The translations under genes were made by a program, and so were the position numbers. A DNA stretch of 64,000 nt from Rutpela maculata. Lineage: Eukaryota; Arthropoda; Insecta; Coleoptera; Cerambycidae. The notes below the pieces were generated by a model, which had not been told where the DNA came from, did no database searches, and saw only the letters and a program-made list of their open reading frames with translations. This document shows, piece after piece, positions 12,019 through 23,165 of this stretch (the stretch's first letter is position 1; each line of letters begins with the position of its first letter). Where the stretch lies: NCBI GenBank assembly GCA_936432065.2, contig OW386292.2, positions 17,235,080-17,299,079 of the forward strand, in the 5' to 3' direction.

Positions 12019-14092
12019 TGGAATCTTGAACAAATTTTTAAATTTGTCTATTATGAGCTTTCATTACTTTATCTCTTTACTAAATAGAGCAAAATATTCC
12101 TGAAATCCGTAAATGCCATTGGTTCTTTATTTTTTCGCAAAGTGTATATATTAACTTCCTTCCAAACAGAAAAACACTCCCCCCCTTTCAATGCTACAAC
12201 TAAGTATACAGTACATCTCACTTTTCATGACTCCCATATCACAGCTGCCTTATTAACATTGCGATTTTTTTAAAATTTGGGTGGAAAGTGCTTACCATCA
12301 GGAGTAAAACCTTTAAAACTCCACCAGTGGCGTTCGTCGTTATGAAGAAAAATGAACCTAGTTTTCCAAAAAAAGATATTAGGAATTTTTTTTTACAAAA
12401 ATACTAACATAGTATTATTGATCAGCATGCTTCAGAACCCCTATAACCAAAATTTGACAAAATTTTGATGGATGGTTGTCGAATTACGGCCCCCTTGAAA
12501 TTGCGGTTTTTTTTTTTGAATATTAAATAATAACTTGGAAATGAATTGTTTTTCAAAAAAAAGTCTGGTCTGTAGTTATAATGAAACCCCCTGTGTATAA
12601 AAGTTGGTTTCTTCAATTGTTCGTTCTGGTTGTAAAACGCCGTTAAAGGAAGGTCAAAGTATCCCGGAGACAAAAAAGTTCTGTGTGCGTTATAATAACC
12701 GAAGCCAATAATAATTACCGGCAACTGCCATCCTGCTAACACCGGGTTTGCTCAGCACTCCACTCCACATAACCCAAGCAAACCAAATCCGCAGCCTCAT
12801 AAAAACAAAAGTAAATATTAATTCTGTCGGAGGATTTTCCGCTTCTCGATGTTCCATATCTGCGGCAAAATGGCCCGTTCGTCCTTAAATTAAGGAATAT
12901 AATCGGGTACGTTATCCCACCTAATCTCCAATTACATCTCTTAAATCCCAACTAGTGTCGGGGAAATCCGGGTCGCAGGACGTTCGGGACTCCTTGCAGG
13001 ATCTGCCCGCGTCCTGCCAAGGACACCTAACCAAACAAACAGAGCGTTGGCCGCCGTATTAGATCACTTGCTGTACAAACCGATTAATCTTATTCGGCAA
13101 CAAAACTGCCTACCCAATTATCACACCAGATGGGTCTGAATCACGTAATTTTGTTTGCCTAAGGCCGATATTAGTCGGTAATTTGTTGGCGCTTAGCGTA
13201 AGCGGATTTGAGATTCGTTTAGAATATTAAAAAATCATATTTTTTAGGGCTGGATTACAAGTTTATGAACCTGTCTCCCCATCGGGTCAATAATCCAGGT
13301 GGTACGCCGAAAAAACTCATAAATAATGCCAAAGTAACCCGGCTGCGACTAAACATACTTCATACCAGCACAAGACACGCTTACATTCTTACGTCATCGA
13401 GAAGCAATAAAATCATACGCGGCGTTGGCACATTCTACAAAATATACTCGTCAAAAACTCAAAGTATTTGCGAGAGAATCAAGATCCTGCTTATATTTCT
13501 AAGGCTGGACTAAAATGTATTCCAGCTTAGTTTGATTTAAATGAATATAGTGTCACCTAACACTTGCTAAAACTGTAAATTAAGAATATCTGGAAACGGC
13601 AAATTAAATCTAATCGATTTTAACAAAACAGTATTTAGTAATAACAAATATCACAATCCGGGATACAAATCCACGACGCAGTGGGGCTCTTGGGGACGCT
13701 TTCAACGGGCGGCGCCTTCGGTCTCCTTTCGGTGCCCGCGTAGAAACTCGTGCCGACACCCTCTTTGGTGACCGGATGGACACTTGCGGGTCCTTATTTA
13801 CTGTATTGTTTAAATACTCCGGGATAAATGATGCGTCGGCATTGACAGTTCAATGTTGACTTTGTTTACAAACACAACCCTGCCGACAAAGCAGTTCATA
13901 CTGAGAACTGTATTCAAATAGTATTGAACCAAAACAATAATTTAAAAAATTACTGTTATGAATTAATTATTTCTATTTTTACCATATGATATTAATAAAG
14001 TAAGTGAGAAATTAGGTTTGACAATAGGTACCAGTTTTACAAAAGCTATAGCTAATAGATTCCAATGTAAATCTGACGAATTTATACAACTG
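12019..14092. other. Unassigned DNA with G+C-richer patches
   Basis: Two patches stand out from the A+T-rich background, at about 12955-13060 and 13670-13800 (the second contains GGGCGGCGCC). They could be remnants of exons, promoters or old elements, but no frame in either resembles a known protein. The open frames at 12422-12951 (minus) and 13265-13513 (plus) are unrecognised, and I treat them as unsupported. Confidence 0.4.
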
Positions 14093-14236
14093 ACACAGCT
14101 CTAGAACACCTAAAGAAAGTACACTTACAGGTGCAAATATGGCTGGATATCCAATCGATACCAAATAATTGGGGGTGGAAACTACAATTTTTTTTAAATT
14201 CCAACAGACTCAATGAAGCAGCAACCAGTTACTGAA
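14093..14236 (+). pseudogene. C-terminal fragment of an uncharacterised multicopy protein family
   Basis: One frame runs TALEHLKKVHLQVQIWLDIQ, then IPNNWGWKL and about 20 further residues to a stop. The arrangement of an AL.(Q/E)HL helix, VQIW, and a (W/Y)GWKL block is one I recognise from a multicopy family of unnamed invertebrate proteins. In that family the block precedes a cysteine-rich tail. The tail is not visible here; a stop follows directly. A longer fragment of the same family lies at 24084-24731. I know of no established function, and the copy number suggests mobile origin. Confidence 0.45.
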
Positions 14237-14330
14237 AATTTATCAAAAAATATTTTGCAAATGCAAAACTGGCTGCAGTCAAAGTTGCGAATGCAGAAAA
14301 CCCGAACTACACTGCGCCTCAGCTTATTTT

Positions 14331-14640
14331 TTTTTTAATCGCCATTTGTCCTGGCGGAGTTTAGCCGATGGCTATTCTACCACTCAACCAGGACACACAC
14401 ACACACACACATAGACAACATCACAACACCCATTCCCTGCGAAATTGCCATCTGCCGCAGCTGAGACTCGAACTCAGGAGAGGAGAGCGACTAGACCGTG
14501 TTGTCTCTCACACAACCGCAGTCTAGTCCACTGCTACCATCTCGGTAATACATGAAAAACGCCACTACACATCTATACCCTAGCCAGGATTCGAACCCGG
14601 GACCCCGTGGTCGCAAGCCTAACATTCCATTTCCATTTAA
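14331..14640 (-). mobile_element. Composite tRNA-related SINE-like element
   Basis: On the minus strand there are two B-box-like promoter sequences: GGTTCGAATCC (14587-14597, matching the consensus) and AGTTCGAGTCT within 14463-14477. The second has an A-box-like TGGTAGCAGTGG about 60 bp upstream (14520-14542), giving one tRNA-sized unit with a long variable region. The minus-strand 3' part holds an 18-20-nt GT run ((AC)n at 14393-14411 on the plus strand) and ends in TGGCGATTAAAAAAAA. The doubled B box suggests a dimeric or nested SINE. It is not a functional tRNA gene, since no cloverleaf with a usable acceptor stem can be drawn. Confidence 0.55.
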
Positions 14641-15130
14641 AAATCTCTTTATTGTTTGTAGGTATTTACATGTCAAAGGCATTTCATTTATTATATTTGG
14701 TATACAATGTAATATGTGTTTACAAACGTATTAGGTCGCGAAGACGAGATGCGTCTGTAAATGGGCTGCTGGTAACCCAGGGAATAAACGGTCAGCCTTT
14801 ATTATTTGATGGATTAATTTAGCGTATTTCTAAGATAGATACGCATTTATGTATTACACAATAAGTTTGAAATAATATATGTAAATAGATTAAAGATGAA
14901 AAACGATTTATCGATCATGCAGGAAAATAGTATTAAAAACCTGCTTGAAAAGGATAGTCAGCATGATAAAAACACAACAAATTAATAAGGCAAATGGTGT
15001 AGTTGTATTGAGGTTTTAAGTAGTGATACCTCTTGTAATTTCTGTTTGCCTGGTGCAGGATTCCCCAGAAACCGGACAAATTATGGGATAGGATGGTTGG
15101 GGGATGGATGTTTGAGGGGTGGTATTAGGG
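14641..15130. other. Unassigned DNA
   Basis: Nothing recognised between the SINE-like block and the open frame at 15131. Confidence 0.35.
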
Positions 15131-15361
15131 TTATTGCCTCCTGAGAGTATACAACTCAAGTTTCTGGTGGATTAATTTATGCGAATGTGATGAGTTCTCG
15201 TAATCTCTCAGGTAGGCAATGTACCTGGTAATGTCCGAGACGCCTACCCTTAGGGCGAAAAATTTCTTAGAGATATCTCTTATATAATTGGTGGTACGTG
15301 GTAAAGAGGTCAGCCTATGGAGCTCCTCGATGGCTATGTATCGCCTTAAGCACTGCGCCAC
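15131..15361 (-). other. Open frame, possibly a LINE C-terminal tail
   Basis: A 76-codon minus-strand frame includes LHRLTSLPRTTNYIRDISKK and ends shortly after. A positively charged stretch of the form IR-DISKKFF, a short distance before the stop, recalls the extreme C-terminus of Jockey-type LINE ORF2 proteins. No RT block is readable upstream in the same frame, so the assignment is weak. The start codon lies in the tRNA-like A-box motif at 15352-15368 and is probably fortuitous. Confidence 0.25.
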
Positions 15362-15368
15362 CGAGTCG
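15352..15368 (-). repeat. tRNA-like A-box motif, left copy of a flanking direct repeat
   Basis: The minus strand reads CGACTCGGTGGCGCAGT, the start of a tRNA-derived SINE head. The plus-strand sequence recurs in the same orientation at 18439-18455, so the pair brackets the inverted-repeat structure 15372-18437. Confidence 0.5.
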
Positions 15369-16154
15369 ATCTGTAGTAGAGTAAAATCTGGAAGTAAAGT
15401 CGCTTAGTTTTCGAAAAAAAAAAACCGGCGTAGAACCAAACCAGACTTAGTGGGATTCTTTAGTAATATAATCGTGTACACGAAATCGTTTTTTACGACA
15501 TTTTTCGGTGGTCGAGAACTTTTTTATTTCGGAAAAACTCAAAAAAATAGATTTTTAATGAAATATGTTTTTTAACGTCTCCACCGCTATATCTCTGAAA
15601 ATATTTGTGCTATCAAGCTACTTTTTTTTTAGATTAAAGTAGACACAATAGCGCTTCGAACAACGTCCCACGTGAACCCGATTTATTTTTTTTTAAGTTG
15701 GTAAAATAATAGGAAACTCAAACTTGTTATTTTCAGTAGCGTAATTTTAGGCAATCGAGAAAAAAGTTTATTTATGAAAATTTGTATATACATGCTGCGT
15801 AAAAATTGAAGCTAATAGTTGAAAAAAGTTTTTAGGATAAAAATTTTTCATGTCCCGTTCATAGTATTGAGTCAGCGATTTTTTTTAACGGGCCAAAGTC
15901 ATATTCTTGCGCGCTCGGCTGTAGCAAGCCTGCCGACTGCAACGATCTGACGATCCCGGTTGGGGTGTATATAGTAGTTTAACTTATATCAATAGGTACA
16001 AAACCAGTAGTGATCAAAAGCATCTAGGGGATCAATATTATTATTCAATATTTCATATATTGTACAGTAGTATTGATCATATGTTGTTAATATTAAGAAG
16101 TTGTATAATAAATATTAAATAGTCTCCTTTTAATAATAAAAAGACAGGTGGTAG

Positions 16155-17766
16155 TAGTACAGTACCTAGAGGTAAAAAATATGCAAAACTTCGAAGTAAT
16201 GTCAAATTGAACGGATTTCGTTCATTTTTGGCAGTATAATAGTAAATGTTTCACAGAAAAGTTTCTATATTGAGCGGGGGCTTGTTAATTTATTTATATT
16301 TTTTAAGTGCCACCCCCTTTGAGGGGGTGGCACTTAAAAAATATATGAAGTACAATCATATTTTAAGAAGAAAAGGTTCTATGCAATTTTTCACATAAAT
16401 TAATAGTTTTTAAGTTATAACGACTTCAAAATTGCGATTTTAGCTTAAAAAAAAGGTGTTTCTAAACGGCATTCGTCAAGTATCTCAAAAAGTATTACTT
16501 TATCGAAAAAATGTTATAGACCAATTACAGAAAGTACAAACTGGGAATTAATTATATTTTTTTGTTTATTGATGTAGGATTAATAATTTCGGAGATATTT
16601 AAGTTTACATTTGGCATCCAAGTGTTCGTAAGATAACTATTTAGAGTGAGAGTTAAATATCTCAGAAACTGTGACACCTACGCCAAGGATACTAATAGAT
16701 ACAATAATAGGTTATTAATTAAGCTCTTAACTATTTTTTTATTTGTTTATGTAGCATAAAAAACCAAGTTATGACCGAAGCAATGTCCGTCTACACATGA
16801 TTTTAATAACAACGTCGCCATTTTGTTACTGTAATTAGCCAGTAATTAAAAAAAAATTAATTTCAAACACGGTTTCTCATTAATATACAGCATGACGTAG
16901 ATGCTCAAATTTTTTGGTTCGTATACAGCATTTGCTTTAGAAAAATTACAGTTTAAACTATAAAGGTATTTTCGATAAAACGTATTTTTTTTCCTATTCC
17001 AAATATCTCAATAAATATTAGTTTTGTTCAAAAATGCGTAGAGACCAAAAATAAGCTCATAAACTAATAATAAATTTCGCTTGTTTATTTATTTACATAG
17101 ATTTAATAGTTTCGGAGATATGAGTTTACAAATGGCATCCGAACGTTCATAAGACGAAAAATGCAGTTTAAATGTTAAATATCTCAGAAATTGTGACGCA
17201 TGCTAAGAAAGGAAATTAAAGACAATTAATTGCGCTTTCAGATTATTTTTTACTCGTTTTGTTACTCTAATTAGCCAATAATTTAAAAAAATTATCTCAA
17301 ATACAGTTTTTCGTTAAAATGTAGCATTACCTAAATGCTCAAATTCTTTTTTGCTCATTTAAAGCACTTGCTTTAGAAAAAAATGCATTTTAAACTTTAA
17401 AGGTAATTTCGAAACCCTTGGATACCAAATAAACTTAAATATTTCCGAAATTATTAATCCTACATCAATAAATAAAAAATATAATTAATTCCCAGTTTGT
17501 AGGGTGCTTTCTGTAATTGGTCTATAACATTTTTTCGATAAAGTAATACTTTTCGAGATACTTGACGCAAGCCGTTTGAAAATACCTTTTTTAAAAGCTT
17601 TTATTTTAAGCTAAAATCGCAATTTTGATAACTTAAAAATAAATGTATGTGAAAAATTGCATGGAACCTTTTCTTCTTAAAATTTGATTCTATTTCAGCT
17701 CCAATAAATATATTTATATTTTATATATATATTTTTTAAGTGCCACCCCCTGAGAGGGGGTGGCAC
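16155..17766. mobile_element. Large foldback-like element, near-complete copy
   Basis: The left terminus is TAGTACAGTACCTAGAGGT; the same terminus appears inverted at the right ends of the copies at 30064-31487 and 34283-35733. Long inner arms (about 16310-16625 and 17420-17766) are reverse complements, including TGCCACCCCC hairpins, GTATTACTTTATCG and GGAATTAATTATATTTTTT. Between the arms are two diverged direct sub-repeats about 530 bp apart, marked by ATATCTCAGAAACTGTGAC near 16660 and its variant near 17188. The right terminus is lost after GGGGGTGGCAC at 17766. No coding frame is present, so this is a non-autonomous element of unknown superfamily. Confidence 0.75.
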
Positions 17767-17784
17767 ATTTTTTATGAATGATAT

Positions 17785-17985
17785 CTAATTTTTTAGATGA
17801 CAGTAAGCAACTCCACCCCAACCTAGAATGCCATATATTAATCTAGATTGAACTAACGCTACTTCTACGCGACTAATCTGACCAACCCTGCATGCGAGGT
17901 GTATTAATTGCGTCCCAATGTCGCGTTTAGCGCTGATAAAAGAAATCGCTGTTGCCAAACGGTACACTTTAGGAAAAAACATATT
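17785..17985 (-). pseudogene. LINE fragment, post-RT region
   Basis: The minus-strand frame contains VALVQSRLIYGILGWGG, which matches the block following the RT catalytic region in many LINE ORF2 proteins (ALVxSxLxYGIxxWGG). The preceding LATAISFISAKRDI may correspond to the linker. A stop follows WGGVAYCHLKN. It is a small remnant inside the outer inverted repeat. Confidence 0.55.
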
Positions 17986-18455
17986 GTTTCAAAAACTTTT
18001 GTGATTATTATGCTTTATTTTCTTCGCTGCATGTATGCAAATATTTTCAAAAATAAAAAAGTTTATCGATTGGTGAAGATTTCAATACACAAAATATGTA
18101 TTTTTAGTTTATTTGATTTTTAGAGAAATGAAAGTGCGAATTGTGCCCAAACCGTTTATATTGGTAAGAGCGCTACAGTGTGTGCTTTAATTTGACACAA
18201 AACAAATTTCGGTACCTTTAATAGTTTTAAAGATATGGCGGTGGAAACAAAAAAAAACAATTTTCTTTAAAAATACATTTTTTTCACTTTTTATTGATTT
18301 AAAAAGTTCGAGACCACAAAAAAATGTCGTAAAATATGATTTCATATGCCCGATGACATACTGAAAGGAACCTAATATGTTTGACCTGGTTCTACGCCAA
18401 AAAAAAAAAACGACACGATAGACTTACGAAATCGCTGCTCTACTGCGCCACCGAG

Positions 18456-20139
18456 TCGGTACAGAGTGCAGCGGGAAGACGTATATCATATGTACAAGAA
18501 GAATCAAATATTCGTCCTCAGGCCTGAAAGTCGAGAGGTGTCAAGTTTGGGGATTTTGCTGGTCGCTTTGTGTAATGGTATACACATTCGGAAAATGTTG
18601 GATTTGGGTGGCACGCATAGTTTCAACGGCCTGACAGACCCGCCTACAATAAAGGCGTGTACCAGTGCTCTAGTAGAGGGAGCAAATAATGACGCGCTAT
18701 CAAGAAAACACGTACATACATCATTATTGCTATTAAAAATTTCAGTACCATTTATTCAAAGGAAGGATGTAGTTGGCTCTGTTCAGTATACGTAATATTA
18801 TTACGTGCTTTAATAACTGAAATTATTTAACCCGTTTTACTTTCAAAACGAGTCAAATAATTCTTTACATTGCAAGTGGAAGACGGAAACAAATTGAAAT
18901 TCCGCAAGCAGAGTTGCCCACGCACATGTGGTGGGGAAAGCAGGTGGCATCAGAAGGATGTGTTATACGATAAAAAAGAATAGCCTAGTTGCTTCGCTCT
19001 CGCTTGCTCTCATTGCCGACCCAAATGAAAAATTTTCTGACACTGTATATGGTCATATAGGTTCTAAATGAACCAATATATCACCGCATTAAAACTTTCT
19101 ATCGATATATCAACATACCCTGTATTCGAGTCTGTATTATTCCACATAAAAAAATGAGACGAGTTGCATTTTAAACAAAATATATTTAAATTAAAAATAA
19201 CCACGGGTGGCCTTTGTGATAAAAGTTGTTTTATTGTAAAGAGCTGCGAAGCGCATATGTATGGGATATAAAGAATAATCTTTCATCATTGTTACAATTA
19301 ATTTGCGTTTATCAACAACCGCATAAATATAAAAATGCAAAGCCTACGTAAAGCAAACAAATCCGCGATCTCTTTACGGATCCACTTTCAAAAAAGGTTG
19401 TTCAAATACCACAATGTTATTTACATTTAATTAACTTATATAAAGCAGATTTTTTGTTTATAATATCAATGATGGAAACCTCTCCCACGTCCGCATACAC
19501 GTAAACGTGTATGAAACCGCCCCGAACCAGATTCACTATATGTATCATAAAGCTTTGACCACAAAGAGAAGCTCAAAATGTTTGTTTTCATTAAAACAAT
19601 CTCGGTGTTTCATGTAAAACTAACTTCATAAAGTGATGGTTAATGCTACTACTAGCGAATACTAATTATTGTTGACGTAGTGCCATCAGCTTCGTCTATT
19701 AAGGAACGCAATTTTCGTGAAAAATTTAATTAGCCAATAAAAGGGTTATGTGGTGCAATGGTTGGATAATTGATGAAATATTCAAGAAGGGCTAGCACTT
19801 AAAAACCTATATAATAACTTGAAAGGCGTCCAAAATCATAACAACTTATTATCATTATCACATGCAGTCTGGAAATAATATAACTTGTTTTTCTATGATA
19901 TTACAAAAGCTGAAACAAAAACAGAACTCACCATTAATGTCTCACCAAAAAGTCGCCACGCTTAGATGGTTTAATCGTACAAATAATTAAAAATATATCA
20001 CCAATTATAATTGATCCTTTACTATACCTCTATTTAAAATGACCACTTCCCTGATGCACTAAAAATATCGTCCGTTATTCGGGTTTTTAAAAAGCTGTGA
20101 TATGGAAAATTATAGTCAAATGTCGTTATTGAGTGTAAT
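18456..20139. other. Unassigned DNA, with one 109-codon frame and a perfect short palindrome
   Basis: A plus-strand frame at 18466-18795 is open for 109 codons but resembles nothing I recognise, so it is not called as a gene. At 19494-19513 CATACACGT is followed by AA and then its exact reverse complement. The rest is A+T-rich and featureless. Confidence 0.4.
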
Positions 20140-20760
20140 ATTAAATTTTAACATGTTATTAGTAATAGAGTAACAGTATTTCTAGAAAAGTATAATACAT
20201 TTTCGATTTATCAGATTACCAACATGGGCTTCAGAAAGGGTAGATCTGTTCAAACTGCTTCTTCTAAATTATTTGATTTTATTTATAAGGAATTAGATAG
20301 TTGCAAGGCAAGTATGTAACAATTCCATTGGACCTCTCAAAAGCTTTCGACTTTGCTAATAAAGGAATATTTACTGATAATCTATAGGCTATTGGTATCA
20401 GGTAAATTACTGGTGCCTGATTTCATTTATGCAAAACATAACTCTTCGTGTAAAATGCAATGAAGTGCAGTCGGACATTTATTATGTTCTCTTGGGAGTT
20501 CCTCAGGGATCTATATTAGGGCCGTTACTATTTTTAATTTATATCACGATCTTCCAGATTTTATCAAAATGATTTCACCATTATGTATGCAGATGACACA
20601 ACCATTACGGTAACCGCTACTAGCCCTGAAGAACTATTTAACAAGTTCATACTATTATATTGAACGAAATGGGTGCCTGGTGCGATCGGAACAAACTAAT
20701 TCTAAATGAGAATAAAACCATGTTTTAAATTTTTAATGAAAAAACAAAGAACATGTACTT
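20140..20760 (+). pseudogene. Non-LTR retrotransposon reverse transcriptase, frameshifted
   Basis: Collinear RT blocks are readable across at least four frame changes. They are GFRKGRSVQTASSKLFDFIY (about 20225-20290), an LDLSKAFDFA-type block (about 20330-20355), LLGVPQGSILGPLLFLIY after correcting a shift (about 20485-20545), and MYADDTTITV (about 20585-20615), followed by GAWCDRNKLILNENKT. The YADD catalytic pair is retained, but the many shifts and stops make this dead. The spacing suits one LINE RT domain of ordinary size. The clade is probably CR1/Jockey-like. Confidence 0.85.
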
Positions 20761-21343
20761 TTTCATTTTTCTCTCTTGTAAATAATTAGGAGAAATTCAA
20801 ATTATTAATATGGCATACCAACCAATTTGGTGGTCAACGATCATTTTAAGTACCGTTATACAACCATTTCATGAATTAGGTTCTCATCATATACGGCCTG
20901 CACGCCGACTTCTAATTGGTCTTTTAAGGTTGTCAAGGATCTGTTGCCAATCACGAGTCATGAAGTAGAATAAATAGACACTAAAACATCGTGGCTGAGT
21001 GAGTTTGCAATGACGTAAACTTAGTGGTAAATAACCTTCAATATCAATTTTGACAACGTTGATGTTGATATGAATACGTCGACAAGTGGTCTTTATATCA
21101 TTTTTAATTATTTCATTACAATAATCATTTTCTGTATTTACTTATAAGGTACACCCAAACTTTTTAATAATTAAACTTTTTTATGCAGCTATATATTTAT
21201 TGGGTATCCCAAGATCTACTTGGAGCATCACTATTCTTTCAAGTATTATGTATGTTTTTTCTTCTGCTTTTAAAATTACCTCTGTGTTTTTCATTTACAG
21301 TTGATAAATCAGTTTGGAATTTTATGTCATCATAATATGATAC
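20761..21343. other. Unassigned A+T-rich DNA
   Basis: No feature recognised between the RT pseudogene and the Helentron-like element. Confidence 0.4.
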
Positions 21344-22685
21344 AAAAAACCGCTGCCCAAGGAATCACTACTTCCACATCCGGATTTTCTATCCAAGTCA
21401 CACAACGAAAAAATTTTGTATCTGGAAATAATTGTTTATGGAACTTTAATAATATGATATTTGAAATCCTCTACCCCAAAAACCCATAAAACGATACCCC
21501 ACATCGGTAGTGGGGTGGTGACGGGGGGTGGGAGTGGGCTGTGGATAAAGTAAAAAAATATTTTGAGGTTTCTGTTTCTTGTACACACACTAAATCACAT
21601 TTTTTTTCATCCCCTTTAATAATGGGGGTGGGGGTGGTAATGGGGGTGGCTAATGCCAAAAGTTTTTTTGAGACCCTAGCTTCTCTTGTCTATACTAAAT
21701 ATCAATTTTATGAACTCTTACCTGCTTGATTTACCTATTTACTCCAAATTTACCTCAATTTACCCCCCAACCCTTCGACGAAACAAGATGAAAATATAAT
21801 CTAGTTCTAGATCTCGTTAAAATACATATGTGTACCAAATTTCAAGTCAATATCTCAAACAGTTCCAGAGTAAACGTGCGCACAATAAAAGTTACAGACC
21901 GACAGACAGACAGAAAATTTTTTTCGCTCAACCTTGAAATCTCGACGTTTCATGACATTCTAAGCCTATTTGAACAATAAAAAATTTTTTGCCGTTACTA
22001 CAGGGTGCCTCACCGGAAACTGAATCGATCGATATAGAGAAAAGTACGCATCAGAAATTTTTGAAAATTTTGGGAGTTACTAAAGTCAGTGTGGCCAATC
22101 CAACTAAAATAATTACAAGCAGCTGGCACTTCCGCTTATACCGAAAGTCGATACCAACTTGCTTATTTTAAATGGAACACCCTATATATTTCAGTGTTTT
22201 CGAAAAGAGCGTAAAATTCTGAGTCAAAAACATGTAGGATACCCTATGCCTAAATCCATCCGTTTCAGAGATATTTGACATTTTATAGAAAATTTGACAG
22301 GTGCAACGGTTTGCAAGAACCGTTATAACTTCCTTCGTGTAAAAGATCCTCATTTGCTTCTTGGCACCTAAAAAGAACATAAGGAGAACTACGTTCTACA
22401 ACTGAAATAAATTCAATAATATCATACCAAGTGTTCCGTTTTTCGCGTTACATTTTGTCAACTTCAAACCGCGAAAACTTGTTTAGGTCAAATGGAACAC
22501 CCTGTATTTTTTTACGTCAAGTTGTGTAAAATTGAATTCCCTTTTTTCTGATATTAGCATTGTGGGGTTAAAGTTTTCAACTTTTTGAAATATTTGCGAT
22601 TTTATTAGAAATTCATGAATTGTTGTAATCATTTCGTCAAAATAGCCATGATTAGAAACAATCAGTCATTATCTTGTGTCAAAAA

Positions 22686-22847
22686 ATGCCAGCACGTTTA
22701 AATTACACCCACGAAGACTTTTTAAATTTGTTTATTATTTATGGAGAATGTGATAAGGTAATATCAAGAACTTGCAGAACATTTGCTAATCGATATCCAG
22801 AAAAACACTGTAACATGCGTATTAGTCGAATTGAAGATACAGCATGA
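22686..22847 (+). pseudogene. Mariner-type transposase, N-terminal HTH fragment
   Basis: The frame starts MPARLNYTHEDFLNLFIIYG and continues to a stop after 53 codons. The pattern of an initial MP..(F/Y)T, LFIIYGEC and R.FANRYP matches the N-terminal helix-turn-helix domain (DUF4817-like) of insect mariner-type transposases. The rest of that domain and the catalytic core are absent. The start codon is the natural one for the family, and the same first codons recur on the minus strand near 23195 in the right arm, where the frame is broken at once. Confidence 0.7.
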
Positions 22848-22891
22848 ACTAAAATAGCAGAGATAAGATCAATTTAAAACATGATTCCATT

Positions 22892-23165
22892 TTAATTTAA
22901 TAATTGCTCAAAATTCCGCCCTCGAACCTCGACTCATTTTTCGCATCTTCGGATTAGTTCCTCATGGGTAGCTCTTGTAATTGAATCCTGTGATATGTTT
23001 TGAAATGCATTTCTTACTCTCTGCATACAATCTTCACTGGTTGTTAATGGGCTCTCATAAACTTTATTTTTAATAGTTCCCCAAATAAAATAATCCAGAA
23101 CTGATAAGTCAGGCGAGCGAGGAGGCCATAAGAAAGGTCCATTATTGGCAATCCATTGATCATAA
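22892..23165 (-). pseudogene. Mariner-type transposase, C-terminal DDE fragment
   Basis: The minus strand reads WIANNGPFLWPPRSPDLSV, then DYFIWGTIKNKVY, an RVRNAFQNI helix, and after one in-frame stop (22934-22936) VRGRNFEQLLN with a final TAA. WPPRSPDLxxxDxFxWGxxKxxVY is the hallmark around the last catalytic acid of DDE_3 endonucleases; the D after the LSV residues is in place. The first two catalytic acids and the whole middle of the protein are deleted. The fragment is fused, out of frame, to a copy of the N-terminal codons in the right arm. Confidence 0.8.

Larger units (their letters stand above)
15372..18437. repeat. Outer long inverted repeat, about 3 kb
   Basis: The left arm (15372 to about 15690) and right arm (about 18118 to 18437) are diverged reverse complements. 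Shared blocks in order are GTAGAG, an A/T run, GGCGTAGAACCA, ACGACATTTTT, a GGTGGTCGAGAAC-like block, CACCGCTATATCT, and CACAATAGCGCTTC against its counterpart near 18170. The right arm begins in a tRNA-like head (18439-18455, minus). The arms may therefore be two copies of one SINE-like or small element inserted facing each other. A second inverted-repeat element (16155-17766) sits inside. The remaining inner sequence (15690-16154) is A+T-rich and unassigned. Confidence 0.6.

Noticed and set aside
14587..14597. Functional tRNA gene
   Set aside because: Only internal promoter boxes are present; acceptor stem and anticodon arm cannot be drawn, and the context is SINE-like.
18466..18795. 109-codon plus-strand frame beside the large palindrome
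   Set aside because: No family resemblance or domain; its start overlaps the tRNA-like repeat edge.
21471..21729. Proline/histidine-rich proteins in the Helentron-like copies (MALATxITTPTP-type)
   Set aside because: The frames are produced by the CCACCCC tracts of the repeat and recur in every copy on either strand.
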